A DNA stretch of 64,000 nucleotides, taken from contig NZ_BLPF01000003.1 in assembly GCF_011764425.1 (NCBI RefSeq), positions 496,001-560,000 on the forward strand. Reading direction: 5' to 3'. Made by a program: the position numbers and the translations under genes. Below, piece after piece: positions 18,762-26,415 of this stretch; the stretch's first letter is position 1, and each line of letters begins with the position of its first letter. The stretch is from Phytohabitans houttuyneae. Lineage in GTDB: Bacteria; Actinomycetota; Actinomycetes; Mycobacteriales; Micromonosporaceae. Below the pieces are notes generated by a model. It saw only the letters and a program-made list of their open reading frames with translations, did not search any database and was not told the origin of the DNA.

Positions 18762-18794
18762 GCGGCGGGGGCGGTGGATCGCCGCCCCCGCCGC
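18762..18794 (+). terminator. rho-independent terminator of the ThuA operon
   Basis: A perfect 13-bp GC stem (18762-18774 pairing 18782-18794) with a 7-base loop begins 9 bp after the stop codon and is followed by GGGGACTTTT. Confidence 0.9.
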
Positions 18795-18932
18795 GGGGAC
18801 TTTTGCGCTATCGCGACGTCCGCTGCGGTCCAGAACGGACGACGTAGCCGACGAACGTGAGGTCGCCGCGCACTGAGCGGATCTGCCGCGAGCGGTGGGG
18901 CCGTACGGATCTTTGTCGGAGGCGCTGATTGA

Positions 18933-18993
18933 TGGGGCAGGCGGGGCTTGAACCCGCGACCGGCGTCCTATTAGGACGTTGAGCTACTGCCCC
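18933..18993 (-). tRNA. tRNA-like sequence lacking the D arm (probable tRNA pseudogene)
   Basis: On the minus strand a 7-bp acceptor stem (GGGGCAG with CTGCCCC, then A) encloses TAGCTCA, the usual 5' D-arm start. It also holds an anticodon-like hairpin CGTC-CTAATAG-GACG and a perfect 5-bp T arm, GCGGG-TTCAAGC-CCCGC. The D loop and 3' D strand, about 12 bases, are missing, so the total is 61 bases. With a standard seven-base loop the anticodon would be AAT, abnormal for bacteria. No CCA is encoded. It lies 24 bp downstream of the LuxR gene stop, on the same strand. It may be a dead tRNA, an integration-site scar or a truly D-armless RNA; I favour the first. Confidence 0.5.
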
Positions 18994-19017
18994 TGAGGAT
19001 CGACGGCGCGAGATTGT

Positions 19018-21252
19018 CTAGCTCTCGGGGGCGGCGACCCAGCTCGCGATCTGAGTACGCGAGTGGAAGCCCAGCTTGTTCAGGATGTTGCGCACGTGGC
19101 TCTCGACCGTGCGTTCGGAGATGAACAGCCGCGCACCGATGTCCTTGTTGCTCAGGCCTTCGGCCACCAGCCCGGCGACGTTCTTCTCGCGCTGTGTCAA
19201 CGGACCGTTCGGGCTCGGGGCGGCCACCTCACGCAGCGCCAGCCGCAGCGCGTCGGCACGGTTCATCCGCAGGCCGTCGCGGAGCGCGGACTCGAAGCGC
19301 GCTGGACCGAGAGCCGCCCGCACCGATTCGGTCGCCGAGGACAGGGCGGGTGCCATTCCACTGTTGACGATCACACCCACCTCGACACGCAGCCCGTCCA
19401 TGGCCCCGAGCAGCCGGGCCGCACGCTGTGGGTCGCGAACCGACGCGGCGCACGCGCCGAGGCCGCCGAGCAGGTAACACTGCGCGACCCGGTCGTCTAC
19501 CTGGCGGGCGATCGGCAGCGCCTCGACGAACCGACGCTCCGCATCGTCGGCGTCACCGGTGCGCAGTGCGGCGAAGCCCTGGTTCAGCAGCATCCACGTG
19601 AGGCTGTACAGATCGCCCGCCCGGCGACTCAGCCGCGCGCCGTCGGCGGCTGCGGAACAGGCGGTCTCGAGATCACCGTCTCCGAGTGCGTTGAGGGTCC
19701 GTGCCTGATGCACCATCAGCGCGGCACCGACATCGTCCCGGTCGGCGGACAGGGCTACCGCTTCGTCGAGCAGCCGTTCGGCGGACGGACGGTCGCCTGC
19801 CATGTTCGCCGCGATCGCTGCCATCGCGAGCAGCTGGCACAGGACGTCCGGCTGCCCGGCCGCGCGAGCGGCGAGCACGCCACGCTCCAACACCGGCACG
19901 GCGACGACCGGGTCGCTCTGCAGCACGGCCAGGAAGCCGCGGACGAAGTAGGTCCACGGCGACGCCGCCGCGGGAGCGAATTCGTCGAGCCATCGGACGC
20001 CCTCGGTTGTGGCGCGGGTGACCCAGTACCAGATCAGGCTGGTGGCCAGAGCGACGCCGCGCACGTCGGCGGAGAACGCCCGCAGCAAAGCCCGGACGTT
20101 GTCGATCTCCGGCTCGATCCATGTCAGCCACTCCACCAGCCGGTACCGGCCTTCGGCACCGAATCGTGCGCATCGTTGCAGGTAGTGGTCCGCCCAGCGC
20201 TCTTCGAGGCCATCCGGGGAACGCATCGAGCTGGCGTATTGGCGCATGGTCTCGTGCAGGCGGTAGACGGCCGTGCCCGCGGCGAGCTCTCGCTGCAGCA
20301 GCGACTTGTCAACCAGCGAGGACACCAGTTCGACGCTCTGCGCCGCCGGCACCTCACCGAAGCAGCACACCGCCTCGATGTCGTCGAGCGTGAACCGGCC
20401 GGCGAACACCGACAGCCGGGACATCAGTGCCTGTTCGGCCGAAGTCAGCTGGTCGTAGCTCCACTGGAGGGTGGTGCGCAGCGTCTCGTGGCGGGGCAGG
20501 GCCGCCCTGGTGCCGCGGGCGAGCAGCGCGAACGGGTCGTGCAGCCGGTCGAGGATCTGTGCGGGGGCGAGCACCCGGGTCCGGGCCGCCGCCAGCTCGA
20601 TCGCCAGGGGCAACCCGTCGAGGCGCCGGCACAGGTCCACCACGGCCGCCTGGTTGGTGTCGGTGAGCTCGAAGTCGCCCGACGCGGCCGCCGCACGCTC
20701 GACGAAGAGCCGAACCGCTTCGTTTTCGCGCAGGCGCTCCAGCGGATCGTCCGCCGGCAGCGACAACGGCGGCACCGGCAGCACGTGTTCCCCGGCAGCC
20801 CGGAGCGGCGCCTGGCTGGTGGCGATCACCCGAACCGCCGGCGCCGCCCGGAGCACCTCGCCGATCAGCGTGGCCGCGGCGTCGAGCAGGTGCTCGCAGT
20901 TGTCGACGACGAGCAGCAGCTCGGCGTCGCGGAGGTGCCGGAGCAACAGTTCACTCGGTGCGGAGGCGGCCTGGTCGCGCAGGTCGAGGGCCGCCATCGC
21001 GGTGTGGGTCACCAGCGCCGGATCGCGCAGCTTACCGAGTTCGACCAGCCACGCGCCGTCCCGGAACCCGCGGGCGAGGTCGGTGGCGAGACGGAGCGCG
21101 AGGCGCGTCTTGCCCACGCCACCGGGCCCGACCAAGCTCACCAGACGCCCGTCGGCCAGCTTCCTCCTCGCCTCGGCCAGCTCACGGCGGCGACCGACGA
21201 AACTCGTGGCCTCGGCGGGGAGGTTGCCCGGTCGTCGACTGCGGGTGGCCAC
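19018..21252 (-). CDS. LuxR-family regulator with N-terminal NB-ARC-type ATPase and TPR region
   Basis: A 744-residue STAND-type transcription factor. It has FVGRRREL at the N-terminus, P-loop GPGGVGKT at about 42-49 and Walker B LLLVVDNCEHLL. NB-ARC helical motifs (LCRRLDGLPLAIELAAAR) and a long TPR-like helical region follow. The C-terminal LuxR/GerE helix-turn-helix is LTQREKNVAGLVAEGLSNKD, continuing to SERTVESHVRNILNKLGF. Such proteins bind a ligand or partner through the TPRs and switch DNA binding through ATP. The GTG at 21252 begins just before the NB-ARC; in-frame sequence further upstream (to 21519) runs through the divergent membrane gene and is not protein-like. A 13-bp palindrome lies immediately upstream. 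It is divergent from the membrane protein gene (74 bp). Confidence 0.88.
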   Translation of the reverse strand: MATRSRRPGNLPAEATSFVGRRRELAEARRKLADGRLVSLVGPGGVGKTRLALRLATDLARGFRDGAWLVELGKLRDPALVTHTAMAALDLRDQAASAPSELLLRHLRDAELLLVVDNCEHLLDAAATLIGEVLRAAPAVRVIATSQAPLRAAGEHVLPVPPLSLPADDPLERLRENEAVRLFVERAAAASGDFELTDTNQAAVVDLCRRLDGLPLAIELAAARTRVLAPAQILDRLHDPFALLARGTRAALPRHETLRTTLQWSYDQLTSAEQALMSRLSVFAGRFTLDDIEAVCCFGEVPAAQSVELVSSLVDKSLLQRELAAGTAVYRLHETMRQYASSMRSPDGLEERWADHYLQRCARFGAEGRYRLVEWLTWIEPEIDNVRALLRAFSADVRGVALATSLIWYWVTRATTEGVRWLDEFAPAAASPWTYFVRGFLAVLQSDPVVAVPVLERGVLAARAAGQPDVLCQLLAMAAIAANMAGDRPSAERLLDEAVALSADRDDVGAALMVHQARTLNALGDGDLETACSAAADGARLSRRAGDLYSLTWMLLNQGFAALRTGDADDAERRFVEALPIARQVDDRVAQCYLLGGLGACAASVRDPQRAARLLGAMDGLRVEVGVIVNSGMAPALSSATESVRAALGPARFESALRDGLRMNRADALRLALREVAAPSPNGPLTQREKNVAGLVAEGLSNKDIGARLFISERTVESHVRNILNKLGFHSRTQIASWVAAPES

Positions 21253-21260
21253 GACACGAC

Positions 21261-21273
21261 GGTACTCAGTACC
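21261..21273. promoter_or_regulatory. palindrome GGTACTCAGTACC between divergent genes
   Basis: A perfect 13-bp inverted repeat with a central C, 8 bp upstream of the LuxR-type regulator's start and 53 bp from the divergent membrane gene. Its position suits an operator for autoregulation; function is inferred. Confidence 0.4.
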
Positions 21274-21326
21274 GGCTCCGTACTTCCACTGATGAGCGTC
21301 GACCGCGTTCTTCCTACCGTTGGCCC

Positions 21327-21752
21327 ATGACCACGAATGCCCTGGTGGAAGATGTCGCCTTGTCATTGCCGCGCCTGTACGCGCTGCGCTTCGGGTACTC
21401 CCTGCTCGCAATCTTCCTCGCGATCGAAACGTGGCCGGTCGTCCTGAACCACGACTCGTCTTGGAAAGGGACAGAGAGCCTCGTCTACTGCATACTGGCG
21501 GCGATATCGCTCCTGGCATTCGTCGGCCTGCGCCACCCCGTGACGATGCTCCCGCTGCTCCTGTTCGAGTCGGCCTGGAAGCTGATCTGGCTGAGCGCGG
21601 TGGCCCTGCCCGCGTGGCTCTCCGACCGGATGGACGACGAGACGTGGGGGTACACGACCTCGTCCCTTCTCGTCGTCATCTTCCTGGCGGTGGTGCCGTG
21701 GCCGCACGTCTACCGGCAGTACGTCCTCACCCCTGGCGAGCGGTGGCGCTGA
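21327..21752 (+). CDS. small integral membrane protein
   Basis: A 141-residue protein with four predicted membrane helices (about residues 18-37, 50-68, 72-95, 107-128) and a short cytosolic C-terminus. It resembles the size and helix layout of DoxX-like or unnamed four-helix membrane proteins, but I cannot assign a family. The ATG is clear (MTTNALVEDVALSLPRLYAL), though only a weak ribosome-binding site precedes it. It is divergent from the LuxR regulator, which may control it. Confidence 0.7.
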   Translation: MTTNALVEDVALSLPRLYALRFGYSLLAIFLAIETWPVVLNHDSSWKGTESLVYCILAAISLLAFVGLRHPVTMLPLLLFESAWKLIWLSAVALPAWLSDRMDDETWGYTTSSLLVVIFLAVVPWPHVYRQYVLTPGERWR

Positions 21753-21791
21753 GCCGGGCTCCGGATGTCCCAGTCTTCCAGCCGTAGCGCG

Positions 21792-23045
21792 CTATGACGC
21801 GGTCGCGCCGCGCTGGCGGCACGTGTCGGCCCGGGCTTTCATGAGGGCGCGTTCGGTGCCGTTGGCGGCGAGTTCGGCGGCGCGGTCGAACTGGGCGGCC
21901 GCCTCTGGGTAGTGGCCGAGCCGCGCGAGCAGGTCGCCGCGGACGGCCGGGACGAGGTGGAAGCCGGGTAGTGCGGGCTCGATCTCGTCGACGATGGTGA
22001 GGCCGGCCTGTGGGCCTTGGGCCATGGCCACCGCGACGGCGCGGTTCAGCTCGACCACCGCTGAGCCGGTCGCCTGGTGCAGTGTGCCGTAGAGTGCTGC
22101 GATCCGCGCCCAGTCGGTGGTTTCCACTGAGGACGCTCGTGCGTGTTCGGCGGCGATCGCTGCCTGCAGTACGTACGGTCCGCCGCCGCCCAGTGAGAGG
22201 GCGACGCGCAGCGCGGCGTCACCGCGGGAGATCGCCGATCGGTCCCACCGCCGGCGATCCTGGTCGGTCAGCAGCACAGGGTGGCCGGCCGGGTCGATGC
22301 GCGCCGTTAGCCGCGACGACTGGAGCTCGAGCAGGGCGAGCAGGCCGTACGCCTCTGGTTCGCGGGGTGTGACGGTGATGAGCAGGGCGGCCAGTCGGAC
22401 GGCCTCCGCGCACAGTGCCGGCCGGGTCCAGTCGATGCCGGCGGTGGCCGCATACCCCTCGTTGAAGAGCAGGTAGATCACGGACATGACTGAGGCGAGG
22501 CGGGCTATCCGCTCCGCGCCGGTCGGCTCCTCCAGCGCCGCGACCGTGGTGTGCAGTGTCCGCTTGGCGCGGGAGATGCGGGTGGCCACGGTGGCTTCGG
22601 AGGTCAGGTAGGCGCGGGCGATCTCGCGCGTGGTCAGGCCCGCCACGAGCCGTAGGGTGAGCACCGTGCGCGTGTCGTCGGTCAGCGACGGGTGGCAGCA
22701 GACGAACATCAGCCGCAGGACGTCGTCCTCCAGGCGGTCCACCGCGAACTCCTCGTCGTAAGCCTCGGCGGTGCCGGCCGCAAGCGTCGCGTACGCCCGC
22801 AGTTGCCGCTCGCCGGAGCGAAGATGGTTGATGGCCCGGCGCTTGGCGGCGGTCATCAGCCAAGCGCCCGGGTTATCGGGCACCCCCTCGGCCGGCCACT
22901 GGGCCAACGCCGCGGCCAGCGCCTCCTGGGCCAGGTCCTCGGCGCGGTCGAGGTCTCGGGTAATGCGCAGCAGCGCGCCGAGCAGGCGTGACGACTCCAG
23001 CCGCCACACCCGCTCGACAGCCCTTGCGGTGTCGTTCGTCGTCAC
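21792..23045 (-). CDS. ECF42-type RNA polymerase sigma factor (sigma2/sigma4 plus DUF6596/TPR tail)
   Basis: A 417-residue extracytoplasmic-function sigma factor. Region 2 is visible as LLGALLRITRDLDRAEDLAQ, region 4 as LTLRLVAGLTTREIARAYLT followed by SEATVATRISRAKRTL. A long C-terminal helical domain (about residues 190-400) contains YLLFNEGYAA and TPR-like segments, characteristic of the ECF42 group. These sigma factors have no anti-sigma factor and are normally next to a YciI-like DGPF protein, exactly as here. The GTG start overlaps the YciI stop by 4 bp (GTGA), so translation is coupled. Candidate target promoters with a shared motif lie upstream of this operon and of two nearby DUF998 genes. 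Confidence 0.9.
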   Translation of the reverse strand: MTTNDTARAVERVWRLESSRLLGALLRITRDLDRAEDLAQEALAAALAQWPAEGVPDNPGAWLMTAAKRRAINHLRSGERQLRAYATLAAGTAEAYDEEFAVDRLEDDVLRLMFVCCHPSLTDDTRTVLTLRLVAGLTTREIARAYLTSEATVATRISRAKRTLHTTVAALEEPTGAERIARLASVMSVIYLLFNEGYAATAGIDWTRPALCAEAVRLAALLITVTPREPEAYGLLALLELQSSRLTARIDPAGHPVLLTDQDRRRWDRSAISRGDAALRVALSLGGGGPYVLQAAIAAEHARASSVETTDWARIAALYGTLHQATGSAVVELNRAVAVAMAQGPQAGLTIVDEIEPALPGFHLVPAVRGDLLARLGHYPEAAAQFDRAAELAANGTERALMKARADTCRQRGATAS

Positions 23046-23416
23046 TGGCCGGCCGGTGGGCGCCCGTCGAGCACGGTGCGGACCTCGACCCAGCCCTCCC
23101 AGCCCGGCCAGGTGCTGCGGTGTGCCTCGAGGAAGTCCTCGGCCTTCTTCGCGGCCGCTGCGACGTCGGGCACCTCGTAGACCGCGTACCCGCCGACCAG
23201 CTCCCGGGTCTCCACGAACGGGCCATCCGTGGTGGTGACGCTGTCGGCGGCCAGGCGGACGACGGCGCCCGCCTCGATCGGCAACAGGCCGCCGATCTCG
23301 ACGAGGCTACCGTTGGCGGTGTTCTCCGCGCCGAGGGCGCCGATCGCCGCGAACAGCTCCGCGGGCGGCTCGGCGGTGGGCCGGGTGACCTCGTGCACCA
23401 GCAACATGTACTTCAC
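23042..23416 (-). CDS. YciI-like DGPF-domain protein, partner of the ECF sigma factor
   Basis: A 124-residue YCII-related protein with the signature TTDGPFVETRELVGGY at about residues 62-77 and the N-terminal MKYMLLVHE strand. These small dimeric proteins are almost always encoded beside ECF42 sigma factors and may sense or modify the signal; no reaction is established. The GTG at 23416 has AAGGAG six bases upstream. A promoter-like motif, TGTCAA-N20-CGCA, sits about 50 bp before the start (23464-23495, minus strand). Confidence 0.88.
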   Translation of the reverse strand: MKYMLLVHEVTRPTAEPPAELFAAIGALGAENTANGSLVEIGGLLPIEAGAVVRLAADSVTTTDGPFVETRELVGGYAVYEVPDVAAAAKKAEDFLEAHRSTWPGWEGWVEVRTVLDGRPPAGQ

Positions 23417-23463
23417 GGTGGCTCCTTCAGGCTGTAACGGCCCTGGGACGGGCCGCTCTCACC

Positions 23464-23495
23464 CATGCGTCACCGGCGGCGGCCGGTTCTTGACA
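23464..23495 (-). promoter_or_regulatory. candidate ECF42 promoter upstream of yciI-sigma operon
   Basis: Minus strand TGTCAA (23495-23490), exactly 20 bases, then CGCATG (23469-23464), about 50 bp before the yciI-like start. It shares layout and the context GATGTCAAGAACCG with the sites near 26.3 kb. It overlaps the last codons of the upstream DUF998 gene. Assignment to the sigma factor is inferred from the repeated layout and a TGTCGA-like -35. Confidence 0.55.
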
Positions 23496-24230
23496 TCATC
23501 GCCGAGAAATTCTCGTACCGGTCGGCTTCGCGTGGGCCGGGCGCATCCGTCCGGGGACTGAGGCGAGTGTCGCGCAGGTGTCGCAGCAGCAGCGCCGTGT
23601 AGATCCACGCGCCGGTGAGCACGACGTAGAGCAGCACGGTGCCGAATGGCGTCGTCAGGCAAGCCGCCGTGACCACCAGCGCGGCCGCCGCGCCGGCACA
23701 GCCCCAGGCCATGCCGGCTTGCGCGCGGTTGGCTCGCTGGCCGCCCGAGAGGCGGCGCCCGCCCCGCGCGAACCAGCGGGCCAACACGACGAGCAGCGCC
23801 ACCACGACACGATCGAGAGGCCGAACCCAAGCCCGTGCAGATGGCCGTGGGTGGTGACGGTCTGCGGCAGGCCCGGCGGCGCGCCCGCGGGAAAGCCGTT
23901 CGACGGGTCGAGGGTGAACAGCCCGGCGACAACCTGGCCGAGCCCGTGGGCGGCCAGCAGCGCCGCGGCGGCGTATGCGGTCCGGCCGGTCAGGGCACGC
24001 ACGAGGGCGGTCGCCGCGACGATGTGTGCCAACCCCATCAGCACGAAGTTCGCCTGCTGTAGCGGGCCGGTCGGACCGATGCTCAAGTAGCTGAACGCGT
24101 GCTCGGTGAGGTCGAGGCCCGGGTTGAACGGCAGCTGCACCGCACTGACGAGCAGGAACAGCGGGGCCGCGAGCACACCGGCGGTGAGCCGGATCCGGGC
24201 TGAGTCACGGACGGGTGCGACGGTGGTCAT
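23470..24230 (-). pseudogene. DUF998-family membrane protein, frameshifted (possible sequencing error)
   Basis: From the ATG at 24230 the frame encodes about 140 residues of a DUF998-like six-helix membrane protein (LTAGVLAAPLFLLVSAVQLP, DLTEHAFSYLSIGP, GLFTLDPSNGFPAGAPPGLP, THGHLHGLGFGLSIVSW). After about 23805 the expected continuation VALLVVLARWFARGG...GTVLLYVVLTGAWIYTALLL lies in another frame, ending near 23470. A single missing base near 23800-23812 accounts for everything and no other damage is seen. It is therefore either a recent mutation or a read error. The start overlaps the hydrolase gene by 26 bp, inside the ECF42 operon. Confidence 0.75.
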
Positions 24231-25050
24231 CGGCTCTCCCTGAGATCGCGAAGTCGCCGATCGCGGCGGCGAGGGCAGGCATGGACACGTTGTGGCCCTG
24301 ACCGGGCAGGGTGAGCCGGGTGGCGTGTGGCAGGTGCCCGGCGAGCGCGTCGGCGGCGGCACCGGCGCCGGCGGGGCTCTTCCCGCCGTCGATCACCAGC
24401 ACCGGCACGGGAACGTCCCGCCACGGCTGGGGATCCAGGGGACGCCCCGCGAGCGTCTCGCCCATGACCGCATGGTCGGCCGGAAGCGTGTGGGCCACGG
24501 CCGTGAGATCCCGCCAGAACGGCGCCAGGCGCATCAGCAGTACGGCCGGGGCTGGCGCGCCCATACCCCGCGTCATGAACAGGCGAACGGCCTTCGACCG
24601 CTTGCCCGCCGCGACCAGCCGGGCCACCCGCTCTGCCAGGTCGGCCGGCGGAACCCGGCCGCCGAGGACGAACGGGGGCTGGTAGACGGCAAGACTCCGC
24701 ATGGGCACGCCGGCCGCGGCGGCCCGCAGGCTGAGCACGCCGCCCGATGACATGCCGAACACGTGCGCCGGTCCGCCACTGGCATGAGCGACGACGGCCC
24801 GCAGGTCCGCCATCTCCAGCGCCACCGACGTGGCCGGGCCCGGCTCGCTGTCCGCGCGCCCGCGCCGGTCGTACCCGACCACAGTGAAGTCGTCCGCGAG
24901 TAGCTGTGCCAGCTCGACGAAGCCCTTCCACCGCCGGAAGCTGAACGCCCCACCGACGAGGACGAGCGGCGGCCCTGACCCGAGCACGTCGAGCGCCAGC
25001 CGGGTGCCGTCAGCGGAACGCACATGGTCGACGATCACGCGGTGGCTCAT
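24205..25050 (-). CDS. alpha/beta-hydrolase
   Basis: A 281-residue hydrolase. It has an oxyanion segment PPLVLVGGAFS, nucleophile elbow VFGMSSGGVLSL (Ser about residue 101), acid in VLVIDGGKSPAG and catalytic His in LPGQGHNVSMPA. The reaction (ester, amide or similar) is not deducible. The ATG overlaps the DHFR-like gene stop (ATGA) and its end overlaps the following DUF998 gene, which indicates tight translational coupling in one operon with the sigma factor locus. Confidence 0.88.
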   Translation of the reverse strand: MSHRVIVDHVRSADGTRLALDVLGSGPPLVLVGGAFSFRRWKGFVELAQLLADDFTVVGYDRRGRADSEPGPATSVALEMADLRAVVAHASGGPAHVFGMSSGGVLSLRAAAAGVPMRSLAVYQPPFVLGGRVPPADLAERVARLVAAGKRSKAVRLFMTRGMGAPAPAVLLMRLAPFWRDLTAVAHTLPADHAVMGETLAGRPLDPQPWRDVPVPVLVIDGGKSPAGAGAAADALAGHLPHATRLTLPGQGHNVSMPALAAAIGDFAISGRADDHRRTRP

Positions 25051-25610
25051 CGGTCCCCTTCCTCGGTGGCGGCGGCGCGGGAATAGACGTTGTGCACGAC
25101 TCCGTTCGCGAAGGCACGCGTCGCGACGAGGTCCAGGCCCACCGCCGCGGCGCCGTTCTCGAACAGGTGCTTGCCGTTGCCGACGACGACCGGGTGCACC
25201 AGCAGGTGCAGCTCATCCACGAGGCCGGCGCTGAGCAGGTGCCGGGTGAGGGTCCCGCTGCCGTTGACCGCGATCCGCCCACCGGGCCGCGCCTTGAGGT
25301 CGGCCACCGCGGCGAGAACGTCGCCGGTGAGCACAGTGGACGGTGCCCAGCCGACATCCGCGCCGCTGCCGGTCACGACGTACTTGCGCGTGCTGTTGAT
25401 GAAGTCGGCCAGTGGGTAGCCCGACTGGCCCGGCCAGAAAGCCTTCCACTCCTCGAACGTGCGCCGGCCCATGAGAAGCGCGTCGACGTCCTTGGTGGCG
25501 TCGCCGACCACGTCCATGACCTCGGCGCCGGCGTACGGAAAATGCCAGTTCTGGGGCGCGTCGACGACGCCGTCGAGGCTGATGAAGTAACTGGCGAAGA
25601 GGGTGCGCAT
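25047..25610 (-). CDS. RibD/dihydrofolate-reductase-fold family protein
   Basis: A 187-residue protein of the RibD C-terminal/YyaP-YwjB family (fold of DHFR): LFASYFISLDGVVDAPQNWH at the N-terminus, ALLMGRRTFEEWKAFWP in the middle, IAVNGSGTLTRHLLSAGLVD and ELHLLVHPVVVGNGKHLF near the end. Members probably use NADPH to reduce small heterocycles. Genes of this type are frequent companions of ECF42/YciI loci. The ATG is 11 bp after the DUF998 stop, and the stop overlaps the next start. Confidence 0.87.
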   Translation of the reverse strand: MRTLFASYFISLDGVVDAPQNWHFPYAGAEVMDVVGDATKDVDALLMGRRTFEEWKAFWPGQSGYPLADFINSTRKYVVTGSGADVGWAPSTVLTGDVLAAVADLKARPGGRIAVNGSGTLTRHLLSAGLVDELHLLVHPVVVGNGKHLFENGAAAVGLDLVATRAFANGVVHNVYSRAAATEEGDR

Positions 25611-25621
25611 ATCAGCGGCTC

Positions 25622-26302
25622 CTAAGTGGTGAGTGCGAGATGACGTCGGCCGAGGTCCGGATGGGGCACGATCGGCCACAGGTAGAGGCAGGCGGCCGCG
25701 AGCCACCCGTACGATGCGAGGACCGCCACCCACAGCAGGGCGACCCCGCCGGCGCTTTGCGCCAGCGCCGCACCGCCGATGAACCCACCGAGGATGACGA
25801 CCGCGGCCGCCCGGAAGCCGCGCGCCGAGGCGCGGTCGTCGCGGGCCGCGGCCCAGCGGGAAAGGCTGAGCGCGCCGATCGCGACGCTGACGAACTGCAC
25901 CAGCCCGAACGCCAGGTGCAGTAACCCGGAGGCGGTCACGTGTGCGTGCGCGCCGGCGGGGAAGCTGTCCACCGGATCGGGGGCGAACGCGGCGCCGCCA
26001 AACAGCCCGAGGGAGTAGAGGCCGAGCAGGCGGCCGGCTCCGGCCCCACCGCCCGCGGGCACCATCGCCTGACGGACCCCGATGGCGGCAAGGAGGCAAA
26101 GCAGGCCGTTGACGGCCAGGTCGGCCCGCTGCATCCACCCGCCGTCGCCGAGCATGAGCAGGCTCAACGCGTGTTCGCCCAGCTCGAACCCGTCCCGGGT
26201 GAGCGCCAACGCGAGGCCGACCGCGAGGTAGATCGGGCCGGCCAGCACCCCCCAGCCGAGCATCGAGCGGGTCACGGCACTGCCGATGTCGAGTTGTTTC
26301 AT
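25622..26302 (-). CDS. DUF998-family membrane protein (first gene of the ECF42 operon)
   Basis: A 226-residue integral membrane protein with six predicted helices and the DUF998 pattern: WGVLAGPIYLAVGLALAL, FELGEHALSLLMLGDGGWMQ, DPVDSFPAGAH and SGLLHLAFGLVQF. Function is unknown. The ATG has no ribosome-binding site but lies about 4 bases after a CGTACG -10-like box whose TGTCGA -35 partner is 20 bases further up. The transcript may thus start at or next to the start codon (leaderless; inference). It heads the minus-strand run through the reductase, hydrolase, DUF998, YciI and sigma genes. Confidence 0.85.
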   Translation of the reverse strand: MKQLDIGSAVTRSMLGWGVLAGPIYLAVGLALALTRDGFELGEHALSLLMLGDGGWMQRADLAVNGLLCLLAAIGVRQAMVPAGGGAGAGRLLGLYSLGLFGGAAFAPDPVDSFPAGAHAHVTASGLLHLAFGLVQFVSVAIGALSLSRWAAARDDRASARGFRAAAVVILGGFIGGAALAQSAGGVALLWVAVLASYGWLAAACLYLWPIVPHPDLGRRHLALTT

Positions 26303-26305
26303 GCC

Positions 26306-26337
26306 CGTACGTCACGCCGACCACGCCGATCTCGACA
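26306..26337 (-). promoter_or_regulatory. candidate ECF42 promoter of the leftward DUF998 operon
   Basis: Minus strand TGTCGA (26337-26332), 20 bases, then CGTACG (26311-26306). The DUF998 start codon is at 26302. TGTCGA is, to my memory, the -35 reported for ECF42 sigma factors. It is back to back with the rightward site at 26363. Confidence 0.6.
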
Positions 26338-26362
26338 TCGCCGGAGAAAGTTTCGGTGGCGA

Positions 26363-26394
26363 TGTCAAGAACCGCGGCTCCACAGCGACGTAAG
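26363..26394 (+). promoter_or_regulatory. candidate ECF42 promoter of the rightward DUF998 gene
   Basis: TGTCAA (26363-26368), 20 bases, then CGTAAG (26389-26394), 22 bp before the GTG start at 26416. It has the same spacing as the two minus-strand sites. Confidence 0.6.
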
Positions 26395-26415
26395 AGACGA
26401 GGAAAGGAGGTACAC

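Noticed and set aside
18933-18993. A functional canonical tRNA
   Set aside because: The D arm is incomplete and the anticodon would be AAT, so only a tRNA-like call is supported.
24205-24362. DUF998 start at a more upstream in-frame codon (24362)
   Set aside because: That region is the hydrolase C-terminus in another frame; the ATG at 24230 begins the conserved membrane protein.
26334-26366. Inverted repeat GACATCGCC...GGCGATGTC read as a repressor operator
   Set aside because: It is better explained as the back-to-back -35 regions of two divergent promoters sharing GGCGATGTC; the same element occurs singly upstream of yciI.
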